From contig NZ_ATYS01000009.1 of the NCBI RefSeq assembly GCF_000427805.1, positions 1 to 64,000 on the forward strand: DNA of 64,000 bases, read 5' to 3'. The notes beneath the pieces are model-generated. The model saw only the letters and a list, made by a program, of their open reading frames with translations. It did no database searches and was not told where the DNA came from. Within the stretch, counting starts at the first letter, position 1. Each line of letters opens with the position of its first letter. Below are positions 36,553 to 46,697 of this stretch, in pieces. A program made the position numbers and the translations under genes. The stretch comes from Budvicia aquatica DSM 5075 = ATCC 35567 (GTDB lineage Bacteria > Pseudomonadota > Gammaproteobacteria > Enterobacterales > Enterobacteriaceae).

Positions 36553-38739
36553 TCAGGATTCCCGTCGTAAATATATCGTTGCCAAAGGGGGTAACATCAA
36601 TTGCAGCGAGTGATTTCTGCCGTGGGCAGGAATGTCATCACTGTGTACTCCACCGTGGTTTCCGGTATTACTGCCGCGATAAAACTCGGAGTCAGTATTC
36701 AGGATTTCCCGATACTCACCGGCAATATCAATACCGATGCGATAATTTTCACGAGGAACTGGCGTAAAGTTACTGACCACCACCACTTCGTTACCTTCGT
36801 CATCGCGACGAACAAAGGCAAATACCGAATTTTGCTTGTCATCAACCACCAGCCACTCAAAGCCACGAGGGTCAAAATCTAGCTGATAGAGCGGGGCCTG
36901 TTGCTGATAGCAATGGTTAAGATCGCGAACCAAATCTTGAACGCCGTTATGCCAGCCGCCTTGAATAGGGTCCAGCAGATGCCAGTCCAAGCTGCTGTCG
37001 TGATCCCATTCGCGACCCTGAGCAAATTCACCGCCCATAAACAGCAGTTTTTTGCCGGGGTGAGCCCACATAAAGCCGTAGTAAGCGCGCAGGTTAGCAA
37101 ACTGTTGCCAGGTATCGCCGGGCATGCGGCCCAGCAGGGAACGCTTACCGTGAACCACTTCATCGTGAGACAGCGGCAGAACAAAGTTTTCGGTATAGGC
37201 GTAAAGCATGCCGAAGGTCAGCAAGTCGTGATGGTACTGGCGATGAACCGGATCCAGACTCATGTAGTCCAGCGAATCATGCATCCAGCCCAAATTCCAT
37301 TTGTAATGAAAACCCAGCCCCCCCATATCCGGTGGCAGAGTGACGCCGGGATAATCAGTAGACTCTTCAGCGATAGTCGCAGCACCGGGGCATTCGGTAC
37401 CAATGGTTTTATTGGTGTAACGAACGAAGTCGATAGCCTCCAGATTTTCATTGCCGCCAAATTTATTGGGGATCCATTCTCCGTCGGCCCGACTGTAATT
37501 GCGGTAGATCATCGATGCCACGGCATCAACCCGTAAGCCATCAATGCCAAAGCGCTCCATCCAGTACAGGGCATTACCGGAAAGGTAATTACGGACTTCA
37601 AGCCGGCTATAGTTATAAATCAGCGTGTTCCAATCCTGATGAAAACCCTCTTTCGGATCTGAATATTCATACAGAGAAGTACCGTCAAACTGCGCCAGAC
37701 CGTGGGCATCAGTAGGGAAATGTGCCGGCACCCAGTCAAGCAATACGTTAATTCCGGCCTGATGAGCAGCATCAACCAGATCGCGAAACTCTTCAACGTC
37801 GCCAAAACGACGGGTTGGTGCGTATATGCCTATAGGTTGGTACCCCCATGAACCGTCAAAGGGATGCTCACTCATTGGCATTAATTCTATATGGGTAAAA
37901 CCCATATATTTAACGTAGGGGATTAACTGTTCAGCTAACTCTTTATAACTTAGCCAACTATTATCGTCAGTATGGCGACGCCACGAGCCCAAATGAACTT
38001 CATAAATCGATACCGGTGCTGAAAAAGCGTTTGCTGCGCGACGTTTGTCTGACATGGCTACCCTAGGGGGTAACTGGCTAATTCGGGAGGCGGTATTCGG
38101 CCGCATTTCGGCAGAAAAGGCATAAGGATCCGCTTTGAGCGTTGGCTGCCCGTGGCAGTTTATCACCTCATATTTATAGATTTGCCCAATCTGAACGTGC
38201 GGAATAAACAGCTCCCAGATGCCATTTTCTTTACGAAAGCGCATTGGGTGACGCCTGCCGTCCCAGAAGTTAAACTCACCGACGACGGAAACGCGCAGAG
38301 CGTTAGGTGCCCATACCGCAAAGGTTACGCCATCAACATTATCTAAGCGGGTCGGATGAGCGCCTAACCGCTCATAAGGGCGAAGGTGGGTACCCTCAGC
38401 TAAAAGCCAACTGTCCATTTCTTGCAAAAGCGGGCCAAAGCGGTAGGGATCTTCAATCACCTGCTGGTGATCTTGCCACTGAATAAGCAACTGATACTGA
38501 TAGGGTTGGGCTCTGGCGGGAAGGCGGCCGGAGAAAAAGCCGGTTTCATCAACCTGAGTTAGCGTAGCTAAAGATTGTTGGGTTTGTTTATCTAATACAT
38601 CGACTTGCAATGCATCAGGTAGAAAGGCCCGAATGGTAAAGCCTGCGCTGGTTTTATGCATACCCAATATGGAGAACGGATCGGCATAGTGTCCGGCGGT
38701 CAGTTGTTGAATAGTATCCCTATTTATAGCGTCTGACAT
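36553..38739 (-). CDS. glgB: GlgB, 1,4-alpha-glucan branching enzyme
   Basis: The 728-residue enzyme introduces alpha-1,6 branches in glycogen. It has an N-terminal branching-enzyme domain ([28 protein letters not shown]), a CBM48 segment ([27 protein letters not shown]) and a GH13 barrel. The barrel shows the nucleophile [18 protein letters not shown], the Glu of [12 protein letters not shown] and [14 protein letters not shown]. The start MSDAIN is preferred (GGGAG upstream), giving the same length as E. coli GlgB; the frame stays open 18 codons further. It heads glgBXCAP-malQ, and the long AT-rich region upstream holds its promoter. Confidence 0.97.
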   Translation of the reverse strand: MSDAINRDTIQQLTAGHYADPFSILGMHKTSAGFTIRAFLPDALQVDVLDKQTQQSLATLTQVDETGFFSGRLPARAQPYQYQLLIQWQDHQQVIEDPYRFGPLLQEMDSWLLAEGTHLRPYERLGAHPTRLDNVDGVTFAVWAPNALRVSVVGEFNFWDGRRHPMRFRKENGIWELFIPHVQIGQIYKYEVINCHGQPTLKADPYAFSAEMRPNTASRISQLPPRVAMSDKRRAANAFSAPVSIYEVHLGSWRRHTDDNSWLSYKELAEQLIPYVKYMGFTHIELMPMSEHPFDGSWGYQPIGIYAPTRRFGDVEEFRDLVDAAHQAGINVLLDWVPAHFPTDAHGLAQFDGTSLYEYSDPKEGFHQDWNTLIYNYSRLEVRNYLSGNALYWMERFGIDGLRVDAVASMIYRNYSRADGEWIPNKFGGNENLEAIDFVRYTNKTIGTECPGAATIAEESTDYPGVTLPPDMGGLGFHYKWNLGWMHDSLDYMSLDPVHRQYHHDLLTFGMLYAYTENFVLPLSHDEVVHGKRSLLGRMPGDTWQQFANLRAYYGFMWAHPGKKLLFMGGEFAQGREWDHDSSLDWHLLDPIQGGWHNGVQDLVRDLNHCYQQQAPLYQLDFDPRGFEWLVVDDKQNSVFAFVRRDDEGNEVVVVSNFTPVPRENYRIGIDIAGEYREILNTDSEFYRGSNTGNHGGVHSDDIPAHGRNHSLQLMLPPLATIYLRRES

Positions 38740-39855
38740 CCGTCGTCTCCCTTTATTGAAATTCTTAAAAAACTGAACCAATGTACAGTTCAAAAAAGTA
38801 TAAAAGATGAGATCTGATAAGGCTTAAACCGAAGCCTATATCAATAAGTTACCTAGTATCACCATACTGTAATAGTAGATTAAAACTGTGAGTTAGTTCT
38901 TGAATTCACCTATGGGCTAGCGGGAATCCAAGGAATTGAAGGGTTGATCGGCGATAGAGAATTCAATCATTTTTTGAATGATGAAAAAGGGTGAGGAATG
39001 ACCTCATACAACCGTTATATTTTGTTTTTTATGGTTGACTGGTTTTAGCCGTTACTCGATTTTTAACTGAATTCATCGTGCTTGTACGACGATGAGTTAA
39101 TCTGGAGACGAGTCAGGATCCCTGTCAGGTTGAATTAATATAATTGATTGATAATTATAATATTAATGATTTCAGGTTGTATCGGATGGGTGGTTTGTCT
39201 GTTTTTTGCCATCACAATTATCACAATATTTTTCTTTAAGGGTAATTGTAAGAATTTAATACTTGATTTTTTTAAATGAAATAGCAACCTATTAGTTTAT
39301 TTATTAAAAATAAGTAAGAAATTATTTCAGTAATTTTTATGAACTTTAAATAATGAGTTTTATATTTTTAATAACATTTTTGACACTATGTTTATTAGTG
39401 TATTTATCTATCAAATAACCATTAATCATTACATAGGCCTGATTAGGAGGGGTTTCTTCGATCTGATGATCTGGTATAAAGCCATTAATTAGCTTTAAAT
39501 CTTATGATTGATTGTTAATGTAGCTCATTAGATCGATGGATTTATGTTGATCAGTATATTGAATTGTAGTTTAATTTCTTCTGAGTTTTTAATTCTGGCG
39601 TGATTTCGGTTGTTTAATGACCGAAGACACATATACCTATTGCTTGGTATAGCTAAAGTGTAGTCAGGACATTGGGATTTTTCGACACTATTAAGGATTA
39701 TTAATAACTTAATAGTAGCTCTATAGGGTGGTATTCAAATTCATTGCTTAAACCTATTTTTTAAAAATGGGCCGGCAGCGAATTTAATTATTTATTAAAT
39801 GATGACGTTGCAGTTGCAATGAATGGATATCAAGAGTAATAAAGGGATATTATCT
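38740..39855. other. 1.1-kb AT-rich region between glgB and autotransporter
   Basis: Divergent upstream regions of glgB (minus) and the autotransporter (plus). Base composition is much more AT-rich than the flanking genes, as is common for H-NS-silenced surface-protein genes. A small inverted repeat CATCGT-9nt-ACGATG lies near 39075. No reading frame, tRNA or clear operator was found. The length is unusual for two simple promoters. Confidence 0.45.
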
Positions 39856-42800
39856 ATGAAGACCACGTTTTTAAATCCGCCTAGTTTTAGGAAAACCCTT
39901 CTTGCCAGTTTATTGATCCCACTTTTTAGTGTGCCCTCCGCATGGGCGGAGAATACTCTTAGTGTTATCGATGGCACAACAAAGTCTGTTACCGGCGACT
40001 ATGATTCAGCAATAGAGAACGGCTATGCTATTGAAGTTGGCGGAGCAAACAGCATCGTAAACAGTATTTCTGGCCTGGTGATTGATACAACCGGCCGCAA
40101 TACTACCGGGGTCAAAGTGACTGAGGGTGGGGCGTTGAACCTGACCGGTTCATCCATAACCACGCATGGCATAGTGGCATCCGGTATTTCTAACAGTAAA
40201 GGCACCGTTAACCTTCACGGCGGAACTATCACAACCAGCGGTGACACTGCTCGTGGGATTTATTCTACCGGGGTCGGATCTAAAACGATCCTTGACGGTA
40301 CCACGATTACGGCTACCGGGAATGGTATTGAAGGTTGGTCAGGTACCGAAATATCTCTAACCGATACGCATATTAGTACCGATGGCGGTTCGCTGAAAGG
40401 GGTATACCTGACGGGGACCAACAGCACGCTGACCGGCGATGGTAATAGTTTTAGCAATACCGGGTATTCAGGTACTTCAATTAACCTGTCATCCGGTGCT
40501 AATGGTTATTTAACCAATACCACGGCCTATTTGGATAACGGTTACGCCGTTGCTTCTGTTGCCAGAGGATCAACCCTTACTCTGGATGGCCTGAATGTCA
40601 CCGGTAAGGTTAATCAGGTACTAGAAGGCGGGGGAACCTTTAACCTAAGTAACGCAGAAATTCATCTTGATAGCGGTGCGGTAGTTAGAGTTATCGGGAA
40701 TGCGACTAATCTGGCAAAGGTGACGCTGACTAACGTTAATGCCACTTCTCAAAGTGGTAACGCCACCATGATCAACGTCAACACCTATGCTGATGTTACG
40801 GTGATTGGCGGTTCTTATCTGTCTAAGGGCGACAATGCGATCGGAATTTGGGTGCCGGGTAAGGACTCTAAAGTCCAGGTCACCAACAGTCAGATATACA
40901 CCGAAGGTTATGGCGCATCAGCGATAGAAAACCGCGGAACGGCGGTGGTTGATAGCACCACGGTGGGAACGAAAGGCGGTAACGCCCACGGAATCTATTC
41001 TGAATATCGTTTTGACGCGACTAATATGGCTATCTCTACCGCGGGTGTTGGCAGCGTAGGCGCGACGGCGGCCAGAGGTGGCCTATTAAATCTGGACACC
41101 GCAAGTATCGATACCACTGGTGATTCAGGCATGGTGATTGGCACGTTTGCCAGTTCAACGGTAGATGCGAAAAACGTTATTGGAACCTCAACCGGTGCCA
41201 GCGCTTATGCTTTATGGACTCAGACCAGCAGTAACATTAATCTTGAGAATAGCCGCATCACCACTCAAGGCGTTAATGCCGGTGGTATCTATGCGGCTGG
41301 CTCTGCCGCAGTCTATACCAACGTTGATCTGAATAATTCATCGGTAATCAGTACGTTGGGCTCAGGTTTGCGGGCCTATGGCGCGAATATCAATACTGAT
41401 GTGAGAAATGGTTCAATACTCAGTGGCGGCAACGGTATTCTGATCGATGCGGCAACCAACGTGGGAACGGTAAGTTCACCGTTGAATATTGTCAGTAATG
41501 TGAATATGACGGTAGACAATCAGTCGACCGTTGTCGGTGATATTCGGGCTGCCGAAAACAATGTGGTTAACCTATCACTCACCGGCAATTCTGTTTGGAG
41601 CGGTGCAGCGATTAACGCAAACAGCATCGATATTGATGAGACTAGCCTGTGGAATTTGACCGGTGATGTTGATGTCCAGTCATTGAACATGGCCGGAAAC
41701 GTCGTCTTTTTACCAAGCTCAACCAGCGCTCGTGCTTCTAGCTCAGACTTTAGTACTCTGACGATTAATGGCAACCTGAGCGGCGGCGGTAACTTTACGC
41801 TAAATGGTGCATTAGGCGATAACGACTCGGTGACCGATAAAATTCACGTAATGGGTGACGTTACCGGTGATTATGGCGTTCGCGTAGTGAACCGTGGCGG
41901 ACTTGGTGCGCTGACGACCGGCAATGGTATTAACCTTATTAGCGTAGACGGTGATGCATCAGCCGGTCAGTTTGCGATGAACGGCAGCGTGTCGGCCGGT
42001 GCTTATGACTATTATCTGTATGAAATTGATGATAATCACTGGAATTTACAGTCTAACTTAACTCCGGAGCCGCCAGAACCACCTGAGCCTCCAGTACCGC
42101 CTGAACCGCCGGAGCCACCGTTACCTCCGCTTCCGCCTAAGCCCGAAATTGCTTATCGGACCGAAGTATCCGGCTATATTGCAGCACCTTATCTCAATGA
42201 GTTTTATGGTTTTACTACCTTAGGTAGTTTGCATGAACGCCGAGGTGACTCCGCTTCCTATGGCAGTGGATTTAGTCAAGGCGCATGGGGACGTATTAGC
42301 GGTCAGCACAATAACTTTGATGCCGGGCGGTTTAGCTATGATTCGGATATCTGGTTTGCTCAAATGGGCAGCGATTTATACCAGTCAGAAAATGCGGCCG
42401 GTACTCAGACAACGGCCGGTGTGATGATGACCCTGGGAACTCAGCATACTAATACGCAAGACCGTGCACGTAGTGTCAGAGCGGAACTGTCGGTTAATAC
42501 CGGTAAAATCAAAACTGATGCCTATGGTTTGGGTGGTTATTACACCATCATGACGAATGATGGTGGTTATATCGACTTAGTTGGTCAGGGGACTTTTTAT
42601 CGCAATAGTTATGAAAGTCGCAATAACGCCGACCAGAATGGATACGGTTTAGCGATGTCGGCCGAGGTTGGCAAGGCATTTAATATTGCTGATGGCTGGA
42701 GCATTGAACCTCAGGGGCAGCTTAAGTATCAGTATTTAAATCTTGAGAGCTTCAGTGATGATATCTCTGATATCAGCGGGACTTCTCATAGCGTTGGTCA

Positions 42801-43086
42801 GGCCCGAGGCGGATTCCGGCTGTATCATGACGGTGGTAAAGAGCAGGTGATTAAGCCTTATCTGTCCAGCGATGTGATTTATCAGTTAGGAAAGGATCCG
42901 AAAGTGACCGTTGATACAGCAACGATTCGGCCAGATTTCAGTGAGTCATACTGGCAGGGCGGTGTAGGAGTGACGGCAAAAGTCGGGCAGGGCGTTGATG
43001 TTTATGCTGACGCGCGTTACCAGAAAGCTTTTGATGGCCAAATGGATGGTTATTCAGGAAATCTGGGTATCAAAGTCAGCTTCTAA
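39856..43086 (+). CDS. Classical (type Va) autotransporter with beta-helix passenger
   Basis: The 1076-residue protein has a signal peptide (residues 1-32, likely cut after SAWA). A long passenger of repeated strand-turn units rich in Gly, Thr, Ser and Asn follows (for example NLHGGTITTSGDTARGIYSTG, SQIYTEGYGASAIENRG), predicted to form a pectin-lyase-like beta-helix. A Pro-Glu-rich hinge lies at about 736-763, then a ~270-residue C-terminal beta-barrel ending in Val-Ser-Phe. Glycine-rich passengers with such barrels act as adhesins or biofilm factors; no protease motif was seen, so an adhesin-like role is inferred. The ATG at 39856 gives a proper signal peptide, with AAGGGA upstream. It is monocistronic with a strong terminator. 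Confidence 0.92.
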   Translation: MKTTFLNPPSFRKTLLASLLIPLFSVPSAWAENTLSVIDGTTKSVTGDYDSAIENGYAIEVGGANSIVNSISGLVIDTTGRNTTGVKVTEGGALNLTGSSITTHGIVASGISNSKGTVNLHGGTITTSGDTARGIYSTGVGSKTILDGTTITATGNGIEGWSGTEISLTDTHISTDGGSLKGVYLTGTNSTLTGDGNSFSNTGYSGTSINLSSGANGYLTNTTAYLDNGYAVASVARGSTLTLDGLNVTGKVNQVLEGGGTFNLSNAEIHLDSGAVVRVIGNATNLAKVTLTNVNATSQSGNATMINVNTYADVTVIGGSYLSKGDNAIGIWVPGKDSKVQVTNSQIYTEGYGASAIENRGTAVVDSTTVGTKGGNAHGIYSEYRFDATNMAISTAGVGSVGATAARGGLLNLDTASIDTTGDSGMVIGTFASSTVDAKNVIGTSTGASAYALWTQTSSNINLENSRITTQGVNAGGIYAAGSAAVYTNVDLNNSSVISTLGSGLRAYGANINTDVRNGSILSGGNGILIDAATNVGTVSSPLNIVSNVNMTVDNQSTVVGDIRAAENNVVNLSLTGNSVWSGAAINANSIDIDETSLWNLTGDVDVQSLNMAGNVVFLPSSTSARASSSDFSTLTINGNLSGGGNFTLNGALGDNDSVTDKIHVMGDVTGDYGVRVVNRGGLGALTTGNGINLISVDGDASAGQFAMNGSVSAGAYDYYLYEIDDNHWNLQSNLTPEPPEPPEPPVPPEPPEPPLPPLPPKPEIAYRTEVSGYIAAPYLNEFYGFTTLGSLHERRGDSASYGSGFSQGAWGRISGQHNNFDAGRFSYDSDIWFAQMGSDLYQSENAAGTQTTAGVMMTLGTQHTNTQDRARSVRAELSVNTGKIKTDAYGLGGYYTIMTNDGGYIDLVGQGTFYRNSYESRNNADQNGYGLAMSAEVGKAFNIADGWSIEPQGQLKYQYLNLESFSDDISDISGTSHSVGQARGGFRLYHDGGKEQVIKPYLSSDVIYQLGKDPKVTVDTATIRPDFSESYWQGGVGVTAKVGQGVDVYADARYQKAFDGQMDGYSGNLGIKVSF

Positions 43087-43092
43087 GACTAT

Positions 43093-43124
43093 TTGAAGCA
43101 TGTAAAACTTGAAGTATGTAAAAC
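43093..43124 (+). repeat. 16-bp tandem duplication after autotransporter
   Basis: TTGAAGCATGTAAAAC at 43093-43108 is directly followed by TTGAAGTATGTAAAAC at 43109-43124 (15 of 16 identical). It runs into the terminator stem. Confidence 0.8.
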
Positions 43125-43160
43125 GGGCTATCGCAATATCGGGTAGCCCGTTTTATTTTT
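43120..43160 (+). terminator. Intrinsic terminator of autotransporter
   Basis: AAAACGGGCTA and TAGCCCGTTTT form a perfect 11-bp stem (43120-43130 with 43144-43154) followed by ATTTTT. Confidence 0.9.
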
Positions 43161-43305
43161 CTCTGGATATCATGATAACCGATCAATCAATTTTAACCGT
43201 CCTTTTACGATATACCTTTATTGCGGTATAAACTTTGTTTCTTTATGTTAATTAATGCGTTGGTTGGTTGCGTTAAACTCGTGTTTGTTTTCTGCTGTTG
43301 TTAAT

Positions 43306-43584
43306 TTAAGCCAGAATATCCTGATATTCCGGAGTCATATCAAACTGATGTTTAGCAAACGGACACAGAGGAATAATCTTTCTGTGCTCAGCGCGCATTT
43401 TTTTTACCACTAAGGCAACCAGCTTTTTTCCAATCCCTTGGCCTTTAAAGCTTGGGTCAACGTAAGTATGGTCAATGATTGCCAGATTAACGCCGGTGGG
43501 AATAAAAACAATCTCAGCTATCATATTGTTATCTCTATCATTTAGATAGAAACGATTGTCACCTTCAATAAATTGGTTATCCAT
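43306..43584 (-). CDS. Small GNAT-type N-acetyltransferase
   Basis: A 92-residue protein of the short GCN5-related (YjdJ-like) type. [22 protein letters not shown] contains the acetyl-CoA pyrophosphate loop (Q/RxxGxG/A), and [20 protein letters not shown] is the usual C-terminal end of these small proteins. The Cys in LCPFA is commonly conserved in this subgroup. Its substrate is unknown. The start at MDNQF is chosen to fit the family's length; the frame is open 12 codons further upstream. Divergent from the carbonic anhydrase gene. Confidence 0.8.
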   Translation of the reverse strand: MDNQFIEGDNRFYLNDRDNNMIAEIVFIPTGVNLAIIDHTYVDPSFKGQGIGKKLVALVVKKMRAEHRKIIPLCPFAKHQFDMTPEYQDILA

Positions 43585-43887
43585 ATTACTTTCTCTAAAT
43601 TCAACATCTGACCAAGCCAAAAATCATCATTGCTTTAATTTGCTGGTGATTATTAACAGGCTAATAATATTTTAATATAAATAATACTTATTATAGTAGA
43701 TTTTAAATATTTCATTTTATTTTTAAGATGTTGCTTTTAATTTAAATAAACTTAGTAAAAGTCGGGGTTTTATTGGAAAAAATAGCATTCACTTACGATA
43801 CTGATTAAAGGCTCCACTCAAGTAATGGAAATCAGATGCCTTCATTCCCATTATAAATCGTCCATTATCTCCCTTTAGGTGCACATC
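43585..43887. other. Intergenic region between GNAT and carbonic anhydrase genes
   Basis: 303 bp, AT-rich, between two divergent starts; it should hold both promoters. No specific operator was recognised. Confidence 0.35.
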
Positions 43888-44631
43888 ATGACTGATAAAA
43901 ACGTATCCGATCCTATTGAACTTCCGCGCCGTACATTGTTTAAAAAAGCGGCAGGATTGTCTATTCTGGGCGTTGCCGGTGTTATTGGCGTCAGCGTTCC
44001 GGGTATTAGCTATGCCGCAGCATTGACCAAAGAACAGCGGGACAGTATGACCCCTGATCAGGTAGTTGAAAGTCTCAAACAGGGAAACCAGCGTTTCCGC
44101 TCAGGAAAACCAAAGCACCATGATTACCTGGCGCAAAAAGTTTCCAGTCAGGACGGGCAATTTCCATCAGCGGTTATTCTGAGCTGTATCGACTCGCGTG
44201 CACCGGCAGAAATTTTGCTCGATACCGGAATTGGTGAGGCTTTTAACGGTCGTGTTGCCGGCAATGTTGCCAATGAAGATCTTTTGGGTAGCTTAGAATT
44301 TGCCTGTGCTGCAGCCGGGGCTAAAGTGGTTCTGGTTATTGGGCATACAGGGTGCGGCGCAGTCAAAGGCGCTATTGATAATGTTGAACTCGGCAATCTA
44401 ACCGGCCTGCTTGAAAAAATTAAGCCAGCCGTAGATGCCACTAAATTTGATGGTGAAAGAAAATCAAGTAACGACGCTTTTGTTGATGCAGTGGCGAAAA
44501 CTAACGTACAGATGACGGTGGATAATATTCGCAGTAAGAGCGAGATCCTAAACACGCTGGAAAAAGAAGGTAAAATTAAAATCGTTGGCTCTATGTATAA
44601 TCTGAACGGCGGTGAAGTGGTGTTTTTCTGA
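43888..44631 (+). CDS. Exported beta-class carbonic anhydrase (Tat signal)
   Basis: A 247-residue beta carbonic anhydrase that interconverts CO2 and bicarbonate. Zinc ligands are visible as Cys100, His153 and Cys156, with the Asp102-Arg104 dyad in CIDSR. The N terminus has a twin-arginine signal: ELPRRTLFKKAAG (12-24), a hydrophobic stretch and a likely cleavage site after SYAA, so the folded zinc enzyme should be exported to the periplasm. Salmonella Mig-5 is a known exported relative. The ATG at 43888 has AGGT 7 nt upstream; an in-frame GTG at 43879 is less likely. It appears monocistronic. Confidence 0.9.
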   Translation: MTDKNVSDPIELPRRTLFKKAAGLSILGVAGVIGVSVPGISYAAALTKEQRDSMTPDQVVESLKQGNQRFRSGKPKHHDYLAQKVSSQDGQFPSAVILSCIDSRAPAEILLDTGIGEAFNGRVAGNVANEDLLGSLEFACAAAGAKVVLVIGHTGCGAVKGAIDNVELGNLTGLLEKIKPAVDATKFDGERKSSNDAFVDAVAKTNVQMTVDNIRSKSEILNTLEKEGKIKIVGSMYNLNGGEVVFF

Positions 44632-44647
44632 TTACCGAGTTAAAACA

Positions 44648-44677
44648 AAGGGGGCGTGCCATCAAATGCGCCCCCTT
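44648..44677 (+). terminator. Hairpin after carbonic anhydrase gene
   Basis: AAGGGGGCG and CGCCCCCTT form a perfect 9-bp GC-rich stem 17 bp after the stop codon. Only a weak T-rich tail follows, but termination is still likely. Confidence 0.65.
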
Positions 44678-44700
44678 AGTGATATTTGACTTCCTTACTC

Positions 44701-44763
44701 TTATACCCGTCATACTTCAAGCTGCATCTTTGTTGGCTGCGTTTACTCACCCGAATCATTTAC
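44701..44763 (+). repeat. Partial ERIC element (one end)
   Basis: TTATACCCGTCATACTTCAAG, then TGTTGGCTGCGTTTACTCACCCGAATCA, matches one half of the enterobacterial repetitive intergenic consensus (ERIC/IRU). The second half is missing. It ends at the stop codon of yohC. A related but fuller copy lies at 53.4 kb. Confidence 0.65.
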
Positions 44764-45353
44764 CAAAAGTGAGCGCCATATCCCCACAGTAACACCGTGA
44801 GTCCTAACAGGGCTTCCAGTACCAGAATACCAATGGCCAGCGTTGAGCTGGAAAAGATAAATCCTTCGCTTCGGTCAATGTTAAGAAAGGCCGGAATGCC
44901 GGAATAAAGCAGATAAGCGCAATAGCACAGTCCGATAATACCCGCTAACAGACACATCCACACCAGCGGATATAAGGCAACGATACCGCTTAAGAACATC
45001 GGAGTAGCCGTATAACCGGCAAAAATAATACATTGGGACAAATCAGGGCGTTGGTGATAGCGACGGGCCATAACATGAATGACTTTACCCACGATAGCCA
45101 CCGCGGCTAACAGCATACCGTAGAAAACAATGCCGATATAAATGGCTATAATTGGCATGACTTTAACAACCTGACCATCGCCGAACATCCAGCCGAAATA
45201 GGTGGTACCAATAAACGAACAGATCACCGGTATTGCCGCCATCAATAATATATAGCGGGTATACAGGTGAGATACTGTCTCTTTTTCCTGACTGATTTGT
45301 TGGAACTCCCGGCCGGGATGGGTCAAAAGTCCCCAGACATGATTGAACATCAT
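44760..45353 (-). CDS. yohC: YohC, Yip1-family inner-membrane protein
   Basis: A 197-residue protein with about five membrane segments. NHVWGLLTHPGREFQQI at the N terminus, LLMAAIPVICSFIGTTYFGW and the C-terminal FSSSTLAIGILVLEALLGLTVLLWGYG follow E. coli YohC closely (195 residues). Yip1-domain proteins are polytopic membrane proteins; YohC has no established role. GGAGGT precedes two consecutive ATG codons at 45353 and 45350, and either may be used. In E. coli yohC lies next to pbpG; here yedI stands between them. Confidence 0.9.
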   Translation of the reverse strand: MMFNHVWGLLTHPGREFQQISQEKETVSHLYTRYILLMAAIPVICSFIGTTYFGWMFGDGQVVKVMPIIAIYIGIVFYGMLLAAVAIVGKVIHVMARRYHQRPDLSQCIIFAGYTATPMFLSGIVALYPLVWMCLLAGIIGLCYCAYLLYSGIPAFLNIDRSEGFIFSSSTLAIGILVLEALLGLTVLLWGYGAHFW

Positions 45354-45542
45354 AAGACACCTCCGGACTTGCCGGTGGCCGCACCCGGCAACAGATAACA
45401 CCTTCTATTTAATTAAGGCTAATCTCGCGGTCTTAGGGTAAGTATAGTTTAATTGGCTGTAATAGATGTGTTGGTTTTGGCGGATTTGTCAGCAGATATG
45501 TCGCCTTGCTGAATATGGGTCAGCAAGGCGAACGGGAAAGAA

Positions 45543-46484
45543 TCAGGCTGATGGGGTCGACGGTTTGTTATTTTTTAATTTACCCACGATAGTGACACCG
45601 ATTAGTACTATCGCGCCGGCAATAGCGCCAAAAACCATGCTTAAGATGGTCGGGCTAACCGCGCTAAGAATAAAGCCTATGGTCGGAACGGTCGCGGCCA
45701 TTTGAGCCAAATGTTCAATAGCGCCGCTTACCGGCGGAATACCGTGAGTCAGAATACCGCCACCCACCATAAACATGGCTGCGGTACCAACGATCGAAAG
45801 GGTTTTCATCAGGTAAGGTGTAACGCTGATAAGCCCATTGCCCATAGCTTTAACCACGCTGGTTTTTTTACGGCTCAGGTAAAAACCGAGATCGTCTAGC
45901 TTGACGATGCCGGCCACCAGTCCGTAAACACCGATGGTCATTGCGATAGCAATACCGGACATAACAATGACCTGTTGTAAAAATTCAGCTTCGGCAATAA
46001 CCCCTAAGGTAATTGCAATAATTTCGGCGGACAGGATAAAGTCGGTTCTTATTGCACCTTTGATTTTTGTTTTTTCAAGCGCGGCCAGATCTTCTTCAGA
46101 AACGTCTATTTCTGCTGAATTCTGTTGGTCATCAGCGGAGTTTTTCGCATGCAGATATTTATGTGCCAGCTTCTCAACGCCTTCAAAGCATAAAAACGCC
46201 CCACCCAGCATCAGTAACGGAGTCACCGCCCAGGGAGCAAATGCGCTAATAGCCAAAGCCAGAGGAACCAAAATGAGCTTATTGATAAATGAGCCTTTGG
46301 CTACCGCCCAAACTACCGGAATTTCGCGTTCGGCCCTGACGCCGCTAACCTGTTGGGCATTCAGTGCCAGATCGTCACCTAAGACGCCGGACGTTTTTTT
46401 TGCGGCTAATTTCGTCATTAAAGCAACGTCATCAAGAACTGCTGCGATATCGTCGAGCAACGCAAGTAAGCTACCACCAGCCAA
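45543..46484 (-). CDS. yedI: YedI, DUF808-family inner-membrane protein
   Basis: The 313-residue protein matches E. coli YedI over its length ([63 protein letters not shown]). It has about six membrane segments and a charged linker around residues 115-140. The function of the DUF808 family is not known. The start codon is TTG, supported by AAGGA 9 nt upstream and by alignment with the MAGSSLL start of the E. coli protein. Confidence 0.9.
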   Translation of the reverse strand: MAGGSLLALLDDIAAVLDDVALMTKLAAKKTSGVLGDDLALNAQQVSGVRAEREIPVVWAVAKGSFINKLILVPLALAISAFAPWAVTPLLMLGGAFLCFEGVEKLAHKYLHAKNSADDQQNSAEIDVSEEDLAALEKTKIKGAIRTDFILSAEIIAITLGVIAEAEFLQQVIVMSGIAIAMTIGVYGLVAGIVKLDDLGFYLSRKKTSVVKAMGNGLISVTPYLMKTLSIVGTAAMFMVGGGILTHGIPPVSGAIEHLAQMAATVPTIGFILSAVSPTILSMVFGAIAGAIVLIGVTIVGKLKNNKPSTPSA

Positions 46485-46619
46485 TGTGTAAATTCCTTAT
46501 AGGGTCAATTAACAATTTGCCTTTATACAGGCAACATTGCGTCAAGCTTACCTGAAGGTTTCAACGCTTCCTACTGAAATATGAAGCACTCAGGCAAGCT
46601 AACAGGTTGGTTTAATCAT

Positions 46620-46658
46620 TAAAAAACCGCCGTTCAACGGTAGGTTGAAGCGACGGTT
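46620..46658 (-). terminator. Intrinsic terminator of pbpG
   Basis: On the minus strand AACCGTCGCTTCAAC pairs with GTTGAACGGCGGTT around a short loop and is followed by TTTTTT. It lies 40 bp after the pbpG stop. Confidence 0.85.
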
Positions 46659-46697
46659 CTGTCTGTCTATCGAACCTTAGCGATGGCTAAGCTGGAA

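Noticed and set aside
36901-37536. 211-codon open frame on the plus strand
   Set aside because: Lies wholly antisense to glgB, which is conserved over its full length; no ribosome binding site and no family resemblance.
45934-46491. 185-codon open frame on the plus strand
   Set aside because: Antisense to yedI; biased composition as expected for a shadow frame.
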